The notes below the pieces were generated by a model. It searched no databases, was not told where the DNA came from, and saw only the letters and a list, made by a program, of their open reading frames with translations. A stretch of 64,000 nt of DNA from Dyadobacter sp. 3J3. GTDB taxonomy: Bacteria > Bacteroidota > Bacteroidia > Cytophagales > Spirosomataceae. Numbering within the stretch: position 1 is the first letter of the stretch; each line of letters starts with the position of its first letter. Position numbers and translations under genes: made by a program. Of the stretch, positions 18,103 through 28,346 are shown piece after piece. The stretch is taken from positions 310,001 through 374,000 of the forward strand of contig NZ_VTOL01000004.1 of assembly GCF_009801115.1 (NCBI RefSeq), in the 5' to 3' direction.

Positions 18103-19926
18103 ATGACGAAACGGAAAATTCAGATTATTATCGGGTTAATGTGCCTGGCGCTTATCGGGCTTATCGGTTTTCAGTGGTACTGGATCCGCGAAGCCATTGT
18201 TATCCGTAATGAACAGTTTAACCAGAAAGTAGCGGAATCGGTCCAGGAAGTGGTGCATCGGCTTGAAAAACAGGAAATGATGTATCTGCTTCAACAGCGT
18301 ATAGAAACTGAACAACAGAAAGATAAATTAAACCGTATTACCCAGCTCAGAGAAATGCCGGTTAAAAAAACGGGTTCAAAACAAGAAAAGAAACAAGTTT
18401 CTGCGGTTTTGCCTCAACCAAATGTTCAGATTTTTATTGGCCCTAATGGAGATGAAATTCATTATCAGTTTTCTACCGAAGCAGCACCTTCTGATGTATT
18501 AAGTCCAAACCTTCGGGTCACTCTTGATCATCAGCAGCAGATTATTGAAGAATTTTTTCAGGCCCAACGATTTGGTGCGGAAGGAATGGATGAATTTATG
18601 CGTAGAAGACTGGAAGAGGAAAAGAAATTGGGAACTGCTTTTCAGGAAGCTTTTCCGGGTCAGAAATCTACTGGGAAAAGTCAATCCTCGGATGGAGAAA
18701 ATGGAGAAAATTCTCAGATTTTATACAGAAAAGCTAAGCCTACTCTTGAAAAATCACCGCAGCTCGCTGGAACTAAACCACTCATTAACGGAAAATCCCA
18801 GGATCTGGACAGAGCCGATTTGCTTCGTGAAGTAATGAAGGATCTGATGTATACCAAAAGGCCGATCCAGGAGCGTGTAAACCGGTTTTTGCTTGATACT
18901 TTGTTAAGAAAAGAATTAGCCCAAAATGGTATTACACTTTCCTATGAATTTGCTGTTCAGGGAAATGCGAATAATGGACTGGTATTTTCAACGGCCAGTT
19001 TGAAATCTTCGGAATGGCAGCAAAGGTCTTACAAAGCATCACTTTTTCCGAATGAAACCTTGCAGGGGAATAATTTACTGTTTGTTTTTTTTCCCGATCA
19101 ACAAAAATATATCCTGAGTAATATGGGCGTCATGTTTGGCGGTTCGGGTATTTTGATCATCGTGATTATGGCTTGTTTTTATATGGCCGTTTCAACCATT
19201 TTGCATCAGAAAAAACTTTCTGATATCAAGAATGATTTTATCAATAATATGACGCACGAATTTAAAACGCCAATTTCGACGATAGCGTTAGCTGCAGATA
19301 TGGCGCAGGAAAATTCGATGTCACCCGGGAGTGCTGCTTCACCACGAATGACGCGTTATCTGGGAATAATCCGGGAAGAAAATAAACGGCTCGGAACACA
19401 TGTTGAAAAGGTTTTACAAATGGCACTTTTGGATAAAGGTCATGTAAAATTAAAAAGGAGCGAGGCGAATATTCATGATCTGATAGAAAAAGTACTGAAC
19501 AGTCAAAGCGTTCAGATTGAGCAGAAAGAAGGAGAAATTGATCTGGAATTTGAAGCGGTCTGTGAAATAATTTCCTGCGATGAACTGCATATTTCCAATG
19601 TACTGAACAATCTGGTCGATAATGCCATTAAATATTCTCCCGAAAAACTGCATCTGAAAGTCAGGACGGAAAATGAAAATAACGGGATATCTATTGCCAT
19701 AACTGATCACGGTTTAGGAATGAGTAAAGAACAAATCCAGCGTATTTTTGAAACTTTTTATCGCGTTCCAACCGGAAATGTACACGATGTGAAGGGTTTC
19801 GGTCTTGGGCTGAGCTATGTGAAGAAAATGGTGGATGCCCATGAAGGAACGGTCAATGTGCACAGCAGGCCAGGTCATGGGAGTACGTTTATAATATGGC
19901 TTCCAATTGCTCCTTCTGAGGCATAA
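18103..19926 (+). CDS. Sensor histidine kinase (orphan)
   Basis: A membrane two-component kinase. TM1 is at about 7-29 and TM2 at about 342-366, enclosing a 300-residue periplasmic region that is rich in Gln, Glu and Lys and does not match a fold I know. The H-box NNMTHEFKTPIS places the phosphorylated His at 385. The ATPase domain shows the N box (NNLVDNAIKYS), G1 (DHGLGMS), F box (FETFYRVP) and G2 (GFGLGLSYV). No response regulator gene is adjacent. The divergent exported-protein gene is a candidate target. A TAAATTTG box lies at 18023-18030. Confidence 0.93.
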   Translation: MTKRKIQIIIGLMCLALIGLIGFQWYWIREAIVIRNEQFNQKVAESVQEVVHRLEKQEMMYLLQQRIETEQQKDKLNRITQLREMPVKKTGSKQEKKQVSAVLPQPNVQIFIGPNGDEIHYQFSTEAAPSDVLSPNLRVTLDHQQQIIEEFFQAQRFGAEGMDEFMRRRLEEEKKLGTAFQEAFPGQKSTGKSQSSDGENGENSQILYRKAKPTLEKSPQLAGTKPLINGKSQDLDRADLLREVMKDLMYTKRPIQERVNRFLLDTLLRKELAQNGITLSYEFAVQGNANNGLVFSTASLKSSEWQQRSYKASLFPNETLQGNNLLFVFFPDQQKYILSNMGVMFGGSGILIIVIMACFYMAVSTILHQKKLSDIKNDFINNMTHEFKTPISTIALAADMAQENSMSPGSAASPRMTRYLGIIREENKRLGTHVEKVLQMALLDKGHVKLKRSEANIHDLIEKVLNSQSVQIEQKEGEIDLEFEAVCEIISCDELHISNVLNNLVDNAIKYSPEKLHLKVRTENENNGISIAITDHGLGMSKEQIQRIFETFYRVPTGNVHDVKGFGLGLSYVKKMVDAHEGTVNVHSRPGHGSTFIIWLPIAPSEA

Positions 19927-20045
19927 AAATTATCACGGTAAGCATTAATCTGCTATCAATCACGTGAAAATATGGGTTTCAAGTGATAACTTGCCATTCT
20001 TTTTAAGACTGAAATTGTTAACAACGCCCATATTTTACAAAAAGA

Positions 20046-22676
20046 ATGATCTCCAAAACCTACGCGCCGCAAGAGATAGAAGATAAATGGTATAGCTACT
20101 GGATCGAAAACAAATATTTTAATTCCAAGCCAAATCCTGATAAAGAGCCATATACCATTGTAATTCCGCCACCAAATGTGACAGGAGTTTTGCATATGGG
20201 GCATATGCTCAATAATACAATTCAGGACATTTTGATCCGTAAGGCGCGGATGGAAGGTAAGGAAGCGTGCTGGGTACCGGGAACGGATCACGCGTCTATT
20301 GCTACGGAAGCGAAAGTGGTGGCGATGTTGAAAGAACGTGGAATCAACAAAAGGGATCTTTCAAGAGACGAATTTCTGGAATATTGCTGGGAATGGACGC
20401 ACAAATATGGCGGCATTATTTTACAGCAATTACGCAAACTTGGTGCATCCTGCGACTGGGATCGTACGGCGTTTACGATGGATCCGGATCTTTATGATTC
20501 TGTGATGGATGTTTTCATTGACTTGTATAAAAAAGGAGACATTTACCGTGGCCACCGTATGGTAAACTGGGATCCGCAGGCGCGTACGACCGTTTCTGAT
20601 GAGGAAGTAATTACAAAAGAAGTCAATCAGAAACTTGTTTATATCCGGTATGATCTGGTTGGTGGTGCAGAAGGCGAAGGAATTATTATTGCGACAACCC
20701 GACCGGAAACGATCATGGCGGATGCTGCGATTTGTGTGAATCCAAATGACGAACGCTATCAGTTCCTGATTGGAAAACAGGTAATTATTCCATTGATCAA
20801 CCGCGCAATTGATGTAATCGCGGATGAATATGTGGAAATGGAATTCGGTACCGGTGCGCTGAAAGTTACGCCTGCACATGATACAAATGATTACGAATTA
20901 GGTAAAAAACACAATCTGGCGATCATCGATCTTTTGAACGAAGACGGTACGCTGAATGAAAAAGCGCAGATTCTGGTTGGTGAAGACCGTTTTGTGGCTC
21001 GTAAGAAAATTGTCAAATTGCTTGAAGAATCAGGAAATCTGGTTAAAAGTGAAGAATATAAATCCAACGTTGGTCATTCGGAACGCACCAACGCGGTCAT
21101 TGAACCAAGGATTTCGGAGCAGTGGTTTTTGAAAATGAGCCGGTTGAGCAAGCCAGCTTTGGAAAATGTAATGAATGATACAATTCAGCTGATTCCGCCA
21201 AAATTCAAAAATACATACCGTCACTGGATGGAAAACGTGCGCGACTGGAATATCAGCCGTCAGCTTTGGTGGGGACACCGTATTCCTGCTTTTTACTTGC
21301 AGGACGGAACGGTTATCGTGGCCAAAACGAAAAATGAAGCGCTTCATATCGCGCAGCATGAATATCAGCTTTTTGCTTTAACCGAAGAAGATTTAACACA
21401 GGATGCGGACGTTCTGGATACCTGGTTTTCTTCGTGGTTATGGCCGATTTCTGTTTTTAACGGAATAAAAAAACCGGATAACGAAGAAATAAATTATTAC
21501 TATCCGACAAATGATTTGGTGACTGCTCCTGAAATTTTATTCTTCTGGGTAGCGCGTATGATCATTGCCGGTTATGAATACAGAGGAACTTATCCGTTCA
21601 AAAATGTCTATCTGACAGGAATTGTTAGAGATAAACAAGGGCGGAAAATGTCCAAATCGCTTGGGAATTCTCCTGATCCGATTGACCTGATTGAACAATA
21701 CGGCGCGGACGGAATTCGTACCGGAATGTTGTTCAGTTCGCCGGCAGGAAATGATTTGCCCTATGATGAAAAACTGATTGAGCAGGGAAGGAATTTCTGT
21801 AACAAAATCTGGAATGCATTCCGTCTGGTTAAAGGATGGACTGTTGATACTTCGCTTTCAGCACCGGAAGGATCAACTTTGGCAGTAAAATGGTTTGATA
21901 GTAAACTGAATCAAACCTTGGCCGAAGTTCAGGATCATTTTACCAAATTCCGTATTTCTGATTCTCTCAATTCAGTTTACAAACTGATCTGGGATGATTT
22001 CTGCGCTCAATATCTGGAAATGATCAAGCCGGGTTTTGAACAACCGATTGACGCAGTAACATTTGAAGCAACGCTTGAATTTTTTGATAAACTGATGCGT
22101 CTGGCGCATCCATTCATGCCGTTCATTACAGAAGAAATCTGGCAGAATATTCGTGAGCGTCAGGAAAAAGAAAGTATTTGTGTTGCTGATTTTCCAACCG
22201 TTGGGTCGGTTGATACCAATCTTCTTGGTGAATTTGAGATTCTGTTCGAGCTGATTTCTGCGGTTCGGAATTTAAGAAATACAAAAAATATTAGTCCGAA
22301 AATTGAGTTACCGTTGGCTGTTAAATCTGATCAGCCCGAACTTTATAAAGGTCTGGAAGCATTGGTGAGAAAACTGGCTAATGTGGCGGAAATCAATTTC
22401 GTTTCGGAGCAAGCGCCAGGTATGTCATTTCTTATACGTTCTGACGAATTCTTTATTAATCTGGAAGGAGAAATTGATGTTGAGGCGGAACGTGAAAATC
22501 TGACGAAAGAACTGGCATACACAGAAGGATTCCTGAATTCTGTCGCTAAAAAACTTTCAAACGAACGTTTCGTTCAAAATGCAAATGCTGATGTTGTTGA
22601 AAAAGAAAGGCAAAAAATGACAGATGCGGAGGCGAAAATTGTGACGCTGAAAGAAGCTTTGGTAAGACTTGGATAG
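20046..22676 (+). CDS. valS: Valine-tRNA ligase
   Basis: A class I aminoacyl-tRNA synthetase that charges tRNA-Val and edits threonine. The HIGH-type motif is HMGH (50-53, in PPPNVTGVLHMGHML) and the KMSKS motif starts at Lys534. The editing domain lies between them, and a coiled-coil tail with many Glu and Lys ends the protein. At 876 residues it is full length. A shared hairpin terminator follows. Confidence 0.97.
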   Translation: MISKTYAPQEIEDKWYSYWIENKYFNSKPNPDKEPYTIVIPPPNVTGVLHMGHMLNNTIQDILIRKARMEGKEACWVPGTDHASIATEAKVVAMLKERGINKRDLSRDEFLEYCWEWTHKYGGIILQQLRKLGASCDWDRTAFTMDPDLYDSVMDVFIDLYKKGDIYRGHRMVNWDPQARTTVSDEEVITKEVNQKLVYIRYDLVGGAEGEGIIIATTRPETIMADAAICVNPNDERYQFLIGKQVIIPLINRAIDVIADEYVEMEFGTGALKVTPAHDTNDYELGKKHNLAIIDLLNEDGTLNEKAQILVGEDRFVARKKIVKLLEESGNLVKSEEYKSNVGHSERTNAVIEPRISEQWFLKMSRLSKPALENVMNDTIQLIPPKFKNTYRHWMENVRDWNISRQLWWGHRIPAFYLQDGTVIVAKTKNEALHIAQHEYQLFALTEEDLTQDADVLDTWFSSWLWPISVFNGIKKPDNEEINYYYPTNDLVTAPEILFFWVARMIIAGYEYRGTYPFKNVYLTGIVRDKQGRKMSKSLGNSPDPIDLIEQYGADGIRTGMLFSSPAGNDLPYDEKLIEQGRNFCNKIWNAFRLVKGWTVDTSLSAPEGSTLAVKWFDSKLNQTLAEVQDHFTKFRISDSLNSVYKLIWDDFCAQYLEMIKPGFEQPIDAVTFEATLEFFDKLMRLAHPFMPFITEEIWQNIRERQEKESICVADFPTVGSVDTNLLGEFEILFELISAVRNLRNTKNISPKIELPLAVKSDQPELYKGLEALVRKLANVAEINFVSEQAPGMSFLIRSDEFFINLEGEIDVEAERENLTKELAYTEGFLNSVAKKLSNERFVQNANADVVEKERQKMTDAEAKIVTLKEALVRLG

Positions 22677-22691
22677 TATCAAAAGTTATAT

Positions 22692-22731
22692 AAAAACAGC
22701 GCTGTTTCCTTTTGGTTTCAGCGCTGTTTTT
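22692..22731. terminator. Bidirectional terminator between valS and a convergent gene
   Basis: A perfect 13 bp stem (22692-22704 with 22719-22731) begins with an A-run and ends in an eight-base T-run, so it can serve both convergent genes. Confidence 0.8.
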
Positions 22732-22734
22732 TTT

Positions 22735-23310
22735 CTATAACTTCAAATTAATACCCATATTTACCAAACCTTTATAACCATAACCTATCTCCGCAAAACC
22801 ACCGAATTTTTTGCCAAATCTTACACCAATCGGCGTTAATTGCATGGTTATGCCAAAGTTGTTATAATTTGGATAATTCGTATTGTCATTGTCAGAGGGA
22901 ACAATGAAATAGCCCATTCCACTCAGTGCGTATAAACTGATATCCCGTCTTTTCAAATAATAAAAAGAACCTTCTCCGGCAACAGTTAATACTTTGATTC
23001 CATCATAACGCCTGTTCCAGGTTTCGTAATTAAATGGTTTCGCACTGCTGTTGTAGCCAATTGTTCCACCTACCGCAATTTTTTCAGAAACGAAGTATTT
23101 ATACGAGCCAAAAACCGAAACGTTGTCCACGTTTACATGCCGATGACTCGGAAAAAATAAATCAACAATCCGGACCAGCGTTTCATTGACAACATCTTCA
23201 GTCGGCAATATTGCCGCGCTAATTCCGATTTCACTTTTTCCTTTATCCTGACAATAACCGTTGAAGCTAAGCAAAATTAAAAATGTTATTTTCAATAATA
23301 AATTTTTCAT
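22735..23310 (-). CDS. Small outer-membrane beta-barrel-like protein, function unknown
   Basis: A signal peptide (MKNLLLKITFLILLSFNGYCQ) is followed by about 170 residues of alternating hydrophobic and polar strands (GSYKYFVSEKIAVGGTIGY, IGVRFGKKFGGFAEIGYG), ending in a hydrophobic residue as in outer-membrane barrels. It is divergent from a Crp-family regulator gene with a 200-base gap, so the regulator may control it. No specific family is recognised. Confidence 0.65.
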   Translation of the reverse strand: MKNLLLKITFLILLSFNGYCQDKGKSEIGISAAILPTEDVVNETLVRIVDLFFPSHRHVNVDNVSVFGSYKYFVSEKIAVGGTIGYNSSAKPFNYETWNRRYDGIKVLTVAGEGSFYYLKRRDISLYALSGMGYFIVPSDNDNTNYPNYNNFGITMQLTPIGVRFGKKFGGFAEIGYGYKGLVNMGINLKL

Positions 23311-23512
23311 AACCTGGCGATTTTAGTGAGTAGTGATTTTGAAATAGATAGTAAAAATTTAGATTGCTCTATGCTTTTAATCCAATACAAAGTAACTTAC
23401 ATACTATAAAATGTTAACTTGTCGTAAGACAAGGATTCGTGTTGTTCTACGACAATATTTTCACTTGTTGCAGAACAATTTTTAAAAACTCACAGCTCAG
23501 TCGGATTGATGA

Positions 23513-24121
23513 ATGGAAAGTATAAAACCATTGCAAAGAATGCTGGAAGGGTCAAAATTTGTGTTAACACCTTCGGTAAAAGACAGGATCAAGGAGACTT
23601 TTAAACCCTTTATGATTCCAAAAGGCAGAGTACTTGTGGATTTGGGGCAGATAAGTCCGTCGCTTTATTTTATTGACAAAGGCGTTATGAGGACTTATTA
23701 TTTACGGGGTTCGGAAGACATTACATCATTACTGGTTTCTGACGGTGATATTGTTTGCATTGCGGAAAGTTTCTTTTTACAAAAGTTGTCAAACGAGGTT
23801 TTAGAAACTTTGGAAGACACCATTGTATATTCCATTTCCTATGACGCTTACCGAAAACTGATTGAAGAAGATGTAACTATGGCTGGCCTGGCTGTGAAAT
23901 TACTGGAACAACATCTTATCAATTTTACCGATAAAGTGAAGGTTTTTAAATACTTATCGGTAGAGCAGCGCATTGAATATTATATCAATCATCCATCTTC
24001 TGTTTTCAGAAGAATTCCGGATCATTACATCGCTACATACTTAGGAACGACGGGCGCGACTTTCAGCCGGTGTTTAAAAGCAATTGGTCCCGAACGTTAC
24101 AAAACAGGAAAGTTGATTTAA
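23513..24121 (+). CDS. Crp/Fnr-family transcriptional regulator
   Basis: An N-terminal cyclic-nucleotide-binding-type beta barrel covers about 30-120 (IPKGRVLVDLGQISPSLYFIDKGVMRTYY). A C-terminal helix-turn-helix follows (IPDHYIATYLGTTGATFSRCLKAI). The ligand is unknown: the usual cAMP contact residues are not obvious, as is common in Bacteroidota members of this family. At 202 residues it is about the usual length. Confidence 0.85.
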   Translation: MESIKPLQRMLEGSKFVLTPSVKDRIKETFKPFMIPKGRVLVDLGQISPSLYFIDKGVMRTYYLRGSEDITSLLVSDGDIVCIAESFFLQKLSNEVLETLEDTIVYSISYDAYRKLIEEDVTMAGLAVKLLEQHLINFTDKVKVFKYLSVEQRIEYYINHPSSVFRRIPDHYIATYLGTTGATFSRCLKAIGPERYKTGKLI

Positions 24122-24384
24122 GTTTTCTAATGAGGATAAAAATATACTTCCTTGATTTACTCGATACCGATTTAAATATTGTCAGATGCAAAGGCAATTG
24201 AAGGTCAGAGCTAAAAGGGACATTAATGCTCAACTTGCTGCAACCGCAGACGTGAAAGAGATGGGAAAAGTTAGCCGGGAGTCTCACTAACTCACGGCAA
24301 CTATAAAATTATATTTTGATTTGTGAGATAACATTTTAAAACACTTTTGAGCGGTTTTAAGGCCTTTAGATCACGACCAATACT

Positions 24385-24414
24385 GGTCTCATTAAACCGA
24401 GGTTTTATGAGACC
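24385..24414 (-). terminator. Terminator-like hairpin after the small membrane protein gene
   Basis: A 14 bp stem with one mismatch (24385-24398 with 24401-24414) and a two-base centre lies directly beyond the stop codon of the minus-strand gene. Confidence 0.5.
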
Positions 24415-24717
24415 TTATTTCATATTTTTGCTTTGCGCTACCAGGTAAGAAACTAAAACAACCATGTTAATTGGAATAAAGCAAGCCACAACAATACTAA
24501 TCACTGCACTAGATAAATTCTTTACCACATAGCCGAACAGCAGAAAACAGATTCCAATCAAAATCAAATAGCTGCCACCAAGGCGAGCAGCTTTGTCCTT
24601 ATCAATAATGCGAGCTCCTCTGGGCACGTTACTTAACAAATTGATTTGCTTAAAATGCCAAATATAACCTCCAAACCCAATGATAAGTATGCCGATTAAA
24701 ACTAACATCCAATCCAT
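24415..24717 (-). CDS. Small membrane protein, function unknown
   Basis: The 100-residue protein has three hydrophobic segments at about 3-21, 48-66 and 69-92, and a basic loop (RGARIIDKDKAARLGG) between the first two. I recognise no family. Base composition fits its neighbours and a hairpin follows it, which supports a real gene. Confidence 0.55.
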   Translation of the reverse strand: MDWMLVLIGILIIGFGGYIWHFKQINLLSNVPRGARIIDKDKAARLGGSYLILIGICFLLFGYVVKNLSSAVISIVVACFIPINMVVLVSYLVAQSKNMK

Positions 24718-25048
24718 TATCTCATTTTTTTACTTGAAGTAACTAAATTACATTTTTAAAGCGAACAAAGAAAGCAGGAGTGCTTTCTCCTTGTACAAAA
24801 CCAAGAACTTTCGCTAAACGATCACTGGGCCCTTGTTCTGTGTTCCGTCACTTAACATAAAAAGGGTTATATAATAAAAAATAAATTTCTCCGACGATCT
24901 AATAAACGATTCACCCTGAATGACGTATATTGGTTATTTTCTACTTTGAAAATATAGTTAAAATCATGTTGATTTGTCCGAAAAGAGTATGAGATTTGAT
25001 TAAGTCATACTGCCTTTCACATCTCACAACTTATTGAAAATTTAGAAA
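24718..25048. other. Intergenic region upstream of fbp
   Basis: An 8 bp hairpin with a GGAG loop lies at 24769-24788. On the minus strand about 34 codons (roughly 24744-24848) read as protein-like sequence with no start, possibly a gene remnant. The right half is AT-rich and should hold the fbp promoter, but I cannot place it. Confidence 0.35.
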
Positions 25049-26053
25049 ATGGGTGTTTCAGAATCAAAAACTGCTCAGGAACTGGCTTTGCCGGTGGGTG
25101 TTACGCTTGACCGTTTTATTATGCATTCTCAAAGTGCATTCCCATATGCGACGGGAGAACTTTCGCAACTATTGAGAGACATCGCTCTGGGTGGAAAGAT
25201 CATTCACAGGGAAGTTAATAAAGCCGGACTGATCGATGTAACAGGTGCAAACGGAACAGAAAATGTGCAGGGTGAAAATCAGCAGAAACTAGATATTATT
25301 GCCAATATCCGTTTTATAAGAGCACTGAAAAATGGGGGAGAAGTATGCGCTATTCTTTCAGAGGAAGATGAGGATATCATCCATACAGGGAACGATCACG
25401 GCAAATATGTGGTAGCGATGGATCCGCTGGATGGTTCGTCCAATATTGATGTAAATGTTTCAATCGGTACAATTTTTTCCATTTACCGCCGTATTACACC
25501 AATTAATTCCCCGGCAAATATTAATGATTTTTTACAAGGCGGGAGAAAGCAGATCGCTGCGGGATATATTCTGTATGGTTCTTCTACCATGCTGGTTTAT
25601 TCAACAGGAGATGATGTAAACGGATTCACCTACGACCAGTCAATAGGCGAATTTATTTTATCACATAAAAACATTATTTCTCCGTCCGACGGAAAAATTT
25701 ATTCTGTCAATGAAGGAAATTATAATAGTTATCCCGAATCGATACAGAAATATATAACTAATTGTAAATTAAAAAGTTACAGCGCCAGATATATCGGTTC
25801 TCTGGTGGGGGATTTTCATCGGAATCTTTTAAAAGGCGGGATTTATTTATATCCTTCTACTACAAAAGATATAAAAGGAAAGCTGCGATTATTGTATGAA
25901 TGTTATCCGCTGGCGTTTATTGCAGAGAAATCGGGAGCAAAGGCAAGCGATGGTTTCCGGGATATTCTGGACATAGTTCCCTCAGATTTTCACCAGCGTT
26001 CTGCAATTTATGTGGGCTCGTCTGCGATGGTTGATGAAGCTATAAAAGCTTAA
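25049..26053 (+). CDS. fbp: Fructose-1,6-bisphosphatase, class I
   Basis: Hydrolyses fructose 1,6-bisphosphate to fructose 6-phosphate in gluconeogenesis. The metal and phosphate site [18 protein letters not shown] starts near Met124 (Asp125, Asp128), and the upstream acidic group SEEDED supplies further metal ligands. The substrate segment [17 protein letters not shown] is intact. At 334 residues it is the usual length. The DEAD-box gene starts 39 bases later on the same strand. Confidence 0.96.
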   Translation: MGVSESKTAQELALPVGVTLDRFIMHSQSAFPYATGELSQLLRDIALGGKIIHREVNKAGLIDVTGANGTENVQGENQQKLDIIANIRFIRALKNGGEVCAILSEEDEDIIHTGNDHGKYVVAMDPLDGSSNIDVNVSIGTIFSIYRRITPINSPANINDFLQGGRKQIAAGYILYGSSTMLVYSTGDDVNGFTYDQSIGEFILSHKNIISPSDGKIYSVNEGNYNSYPESIQKYITNCKLKSYSARYIGSLVGDFHRNLLKGGIYLYPSTTKDIKGKLRLLYECYPLAFIAEKSGAKASDGFRDILDIVPSDFHQRSAIYVGSSAMVDEAIKA

Positions 26054-26091
26054 AATATGGAACCTGATTTTAGTTTTCGTACCTTTGTGCG

Positions 26092-27432
26092 ATGCAAACT
26101 ACGCAAAATAAATTTGAGCTATTTAAGCTTAACCGTCAATTACTCAATGCAATTGAAGAAGCAGGCTACACGGAGCCCACACCCATTCAGGAACAGGCAA
26201 TACCTTTAGCATTAGCCGGACAGGATATATTAGGGATCGCGCAGACGGGTACCGGCAAAACCGCAGCATATACTTTACCCTTGCTGATGCGTATAAAATA
26301 TGCACAGGGACACGATCCGCGTGCATTAATTTTGGCTCCTACACGTGAGCTGGCCATGCAAATTGCAGAGGCTGTTAACGAGTTGAGTAAATATACCGAT
26401 ATCCGCACCGTTGTCCTTTTTGGAGGAGTTGGACCAAAATCGCAAATAGATGCGATCCGGAAAGGCGTGGATATTATCGTCGCTACGCCTGGGAGATTTA
26501 TGGATCTCTATTTACAGGAGGAAATCGTGGTGAAGAATATTAATGTCATGATTTTGGATGAAGCCGATAAAATGATGGACATGGGTTTTATGCCGCAGAT
26601 TCGTCGTTTTCTGGAAATTCTTCCTACCAAACGCCAGAATATGCTTTTCTCAGCTACTTTTTCGGATAAGGTGGAGAAGCTTTCTTTTGAATTTTTGGAA
26701 TATCCTACCCGGATTGAAGTAACGCCGCAGGCTACAACGGCTGAAAGAGTGACCCAAGTGCTTTACGAACTGCCAAATTTCCGTACAAAAATTAATTTGC
26801 TTTCGAGTTTATTGAAAGACGAGGAAGGTTTTAAGCGCGTGTTGATTTTTACGCGAAGCCGTGAAGTCGCAGGGCAAGTGCACAGCTATCTTTTGAACGG
26901 TGTTGTAAAAGAAAACGAACTTCGTGTGATTCATGCCAATAAAGGACAAAATACGCGGACAAATGCGATGGATGCTTTTAAAGAAGGATCTGTTCGGGTA
27001 ATGGTGGCGACTGATGTGGTTGCCCGGGGAATTGATATCACTGAAGTAAGTCATGTGATCAACTTTGATGTTCCTTTGATATATGAAGATTACGTTCACA
27101 GAATCGGGCGGACAGGACGGGCGAATATGCTTGGACAGGCGATCACTTTTATGACCATTGCTGACGAATATCACATTGCGAAAATTGAAAAAATGATTCG
27201 TATGGAAATTCCACGCGCTGAATTGCCGGAAGAACTGGAAATTGCCAAAACACCAGTAGATGAAAGTCAAATGATGCTTCGTGAAATTGATAGCCAGAAA
27301 AGAAATGAGGATCCTACGTTCCTGGGTGCATTTCATGAAAAAAAGAATGCGCATCTTTTCAAACCAAAAACTACTTCGAAGGGCAAAGACACAAGCCGTA
27401 GAAAGACAGCTACAAAGCGAAGTAAACGATAA
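26092..27432 (+). CDS. DEAD-box RNA helicase
   Basis: An ATP-dependent RNA helicase, probably for ribosome assembly or mRNA decay. The Q motif (GYTEPTPIQEQAIP), motif I AQTGTGKT (50-57), motif II DEAD (156-159), motif III (FSATF) and motif VI (HRIGRTGR) are all present. The last 45 residues are basic and low in structure (KPKTTSKGKDTSRRK), a common RNA-binding tail in RhlE-like members. Close to fbp and possibly co-transcribed. Confidence 0.95.
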   Translation: MQTTQNKFELFKLNRQLLNAIEEAGYTEPTPIQEQAIPLALAGQDILGIAQTGTGKTAAYTLPLLMRIKYAQGHDPRALILAPTRELAMQIAEAVNELSKYTDIRTVVLFGGVGPKSQIDAIRKGVDIIVATPGRFMDLYLQEEIVVKNINVMILDEADKMMDMGFMPQIRRFLEILPTKRQNMLFSATFSDKVEKLSFEFLEYPTRIEVTPQATTAERVTQVLYELPNFRTKINLLSSLLKDEEGFKRVLIFTRSREVAGQVHSYLLNGVVKENELRVIHANKGQNTRTNAMDAFKEGSVRVMVATDVVARGIDITEVSHVINFDVPLIYEDYVHRIGRTGRANMLGQAITFMTIADEYHIAKIEKMIRMEIPRAELPEELEIAKTPVDESQMMLREIDSQKRNEDPTFLGAFHEKKNAHLFKPKTTSKGKDTSRRKTATKRSKR

Positions 27433-27504
27433 GAATACAATACGATATCCAATAATTCCGTTTAACTTGGACAATAGAAAAACCTGTTTCTCTATTTTTA
27501 TTTT

Positions 27505-28245
27505 ATGAAAGAATCCGTTGTTATTTGGTTTGCTCTTTTAATACCTGTTCTCGGGCTCGCCCAGGAAAAACATTTGGCGAGTGCGGCACCTGTTTCTGAT
27601 ACCAATATTTCACACAGAAGACCGCTGGAATTAAAAGAAAGACGTGTAGTGCCGTTGTTTGGAGAAGAAAGTAAAAGCTCTGAGCAGATTGACGAAGAAA
27701 TTAAATTTTTAAGTGATTGCGATAAATCATTTTCAAGCAGACCTGAGGCCAGCAGTTTTTTTTCGGCCCGCGCCTGGGAGTATTTACAGGAAGGATCTTT
27801 GGATACAGCTTGTTATCGTTTCAATCTTGCGAATTTGCTAAACGATAAAAATGTAGAGGCCTTTTGGGGACTTGGTGTAGTTTGCTATCAGAGAGAAAAC
27901 TGGGTGGATGCAAAACGGATGTTAAGCCGTGGCGTTAATCTGCAATCAAATAATGTTCCGCTGCTGGTGGATCTTTCCACAGTTGATCTGAAACTTTATG
28001 CGATGAACAAACAGCAGGACGATCTTGATGAGGCTAATAAGTTATTGGAAGAAGCCGTTGCGCTGGATTCAACCTATGCTTTGGGACAATATAATCTTGC
28101 ATTGGTTTACTATAATCGCAATGAGCCGGAGAAATCCTGGGAACGCCTTCACAAAGGAAGAATGCTTGATTTCAGCCAGTTGAATATTGAATTTGTAGAA
28201 CTTTTGAAAGCAAAACTTCCTGATCCATTAGGGTTTTTCAAGTAA
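27505..28245 (+). CDS. Exported TPR-repeat protein
   Basis: A signal peptide (MKESVVIWFALLIPVLGLAQ) is followed by 225 residues, of which about 85-225 contain three or four TPR-like helical pairs (ACYRFNLANLLNDKNVEAFWGLGVVCYQ; ALGQYNLALVYYNRNEPEKSW). TPR repeats usually bind other proteins, so it may be a periplasmic scaffold. No further function can be read. Confidence 0.75.
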   Translation: MKESVVIWFALLIPVLGLAQEKHLASAAPVSDTNISHRRPLELKERRVVPLFGEESKSSEQIDEEIKFLSDCDKSFSSRPEASSFFSARAWEYLQEGSLDTACYRFNLANLLNDKNVEAFWGLGVVCYQRENWVDAKRMLSRGVNLQSNNVPLLVDLSTVDLKLYAMNKQQDDLDEANKLLEEAVALDSTYALGQYNLALVYYNRNEPEKSWERLHKGRMLDFSQLNIEFVELLKAKLPDPLGFFK

Positions 28246-28276
28246 GAAAATCACATTAAAATTAAGTTTAATAACT

Positions 28277-28316
28277 AAAAAAATAAGTCAACCTGAAAAG
28301 GCTGACTTATTTTTTT
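28277..28316. terminator. Bidirectional terminator between the TPR gene and the B12 lipoprotein gene
   Basis: A perfect 14 bp stem (28277-28290 with 28303-28316) starts with seven A and ends with seven T, serving both convergent genes. Confidence 0.8.
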
Positions 28317-28346
28317 GATCAAATTATTTTATCGGATTCAACAAAA

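Noticed and set aside
20430..20879. 149-codon minus-strand frame opposite valS
   Set aside because: It lies inside the well-supported valS gene; its residues are antisense shadows of the synthetase.
26809..27474. 221-codon minus-strand frame opposite the DEAD-box helicase gene
   Set aside because: The helicase reading frame has all family motifs; the opposite frame is Cys/Phe/His-rich with no recognised domain.
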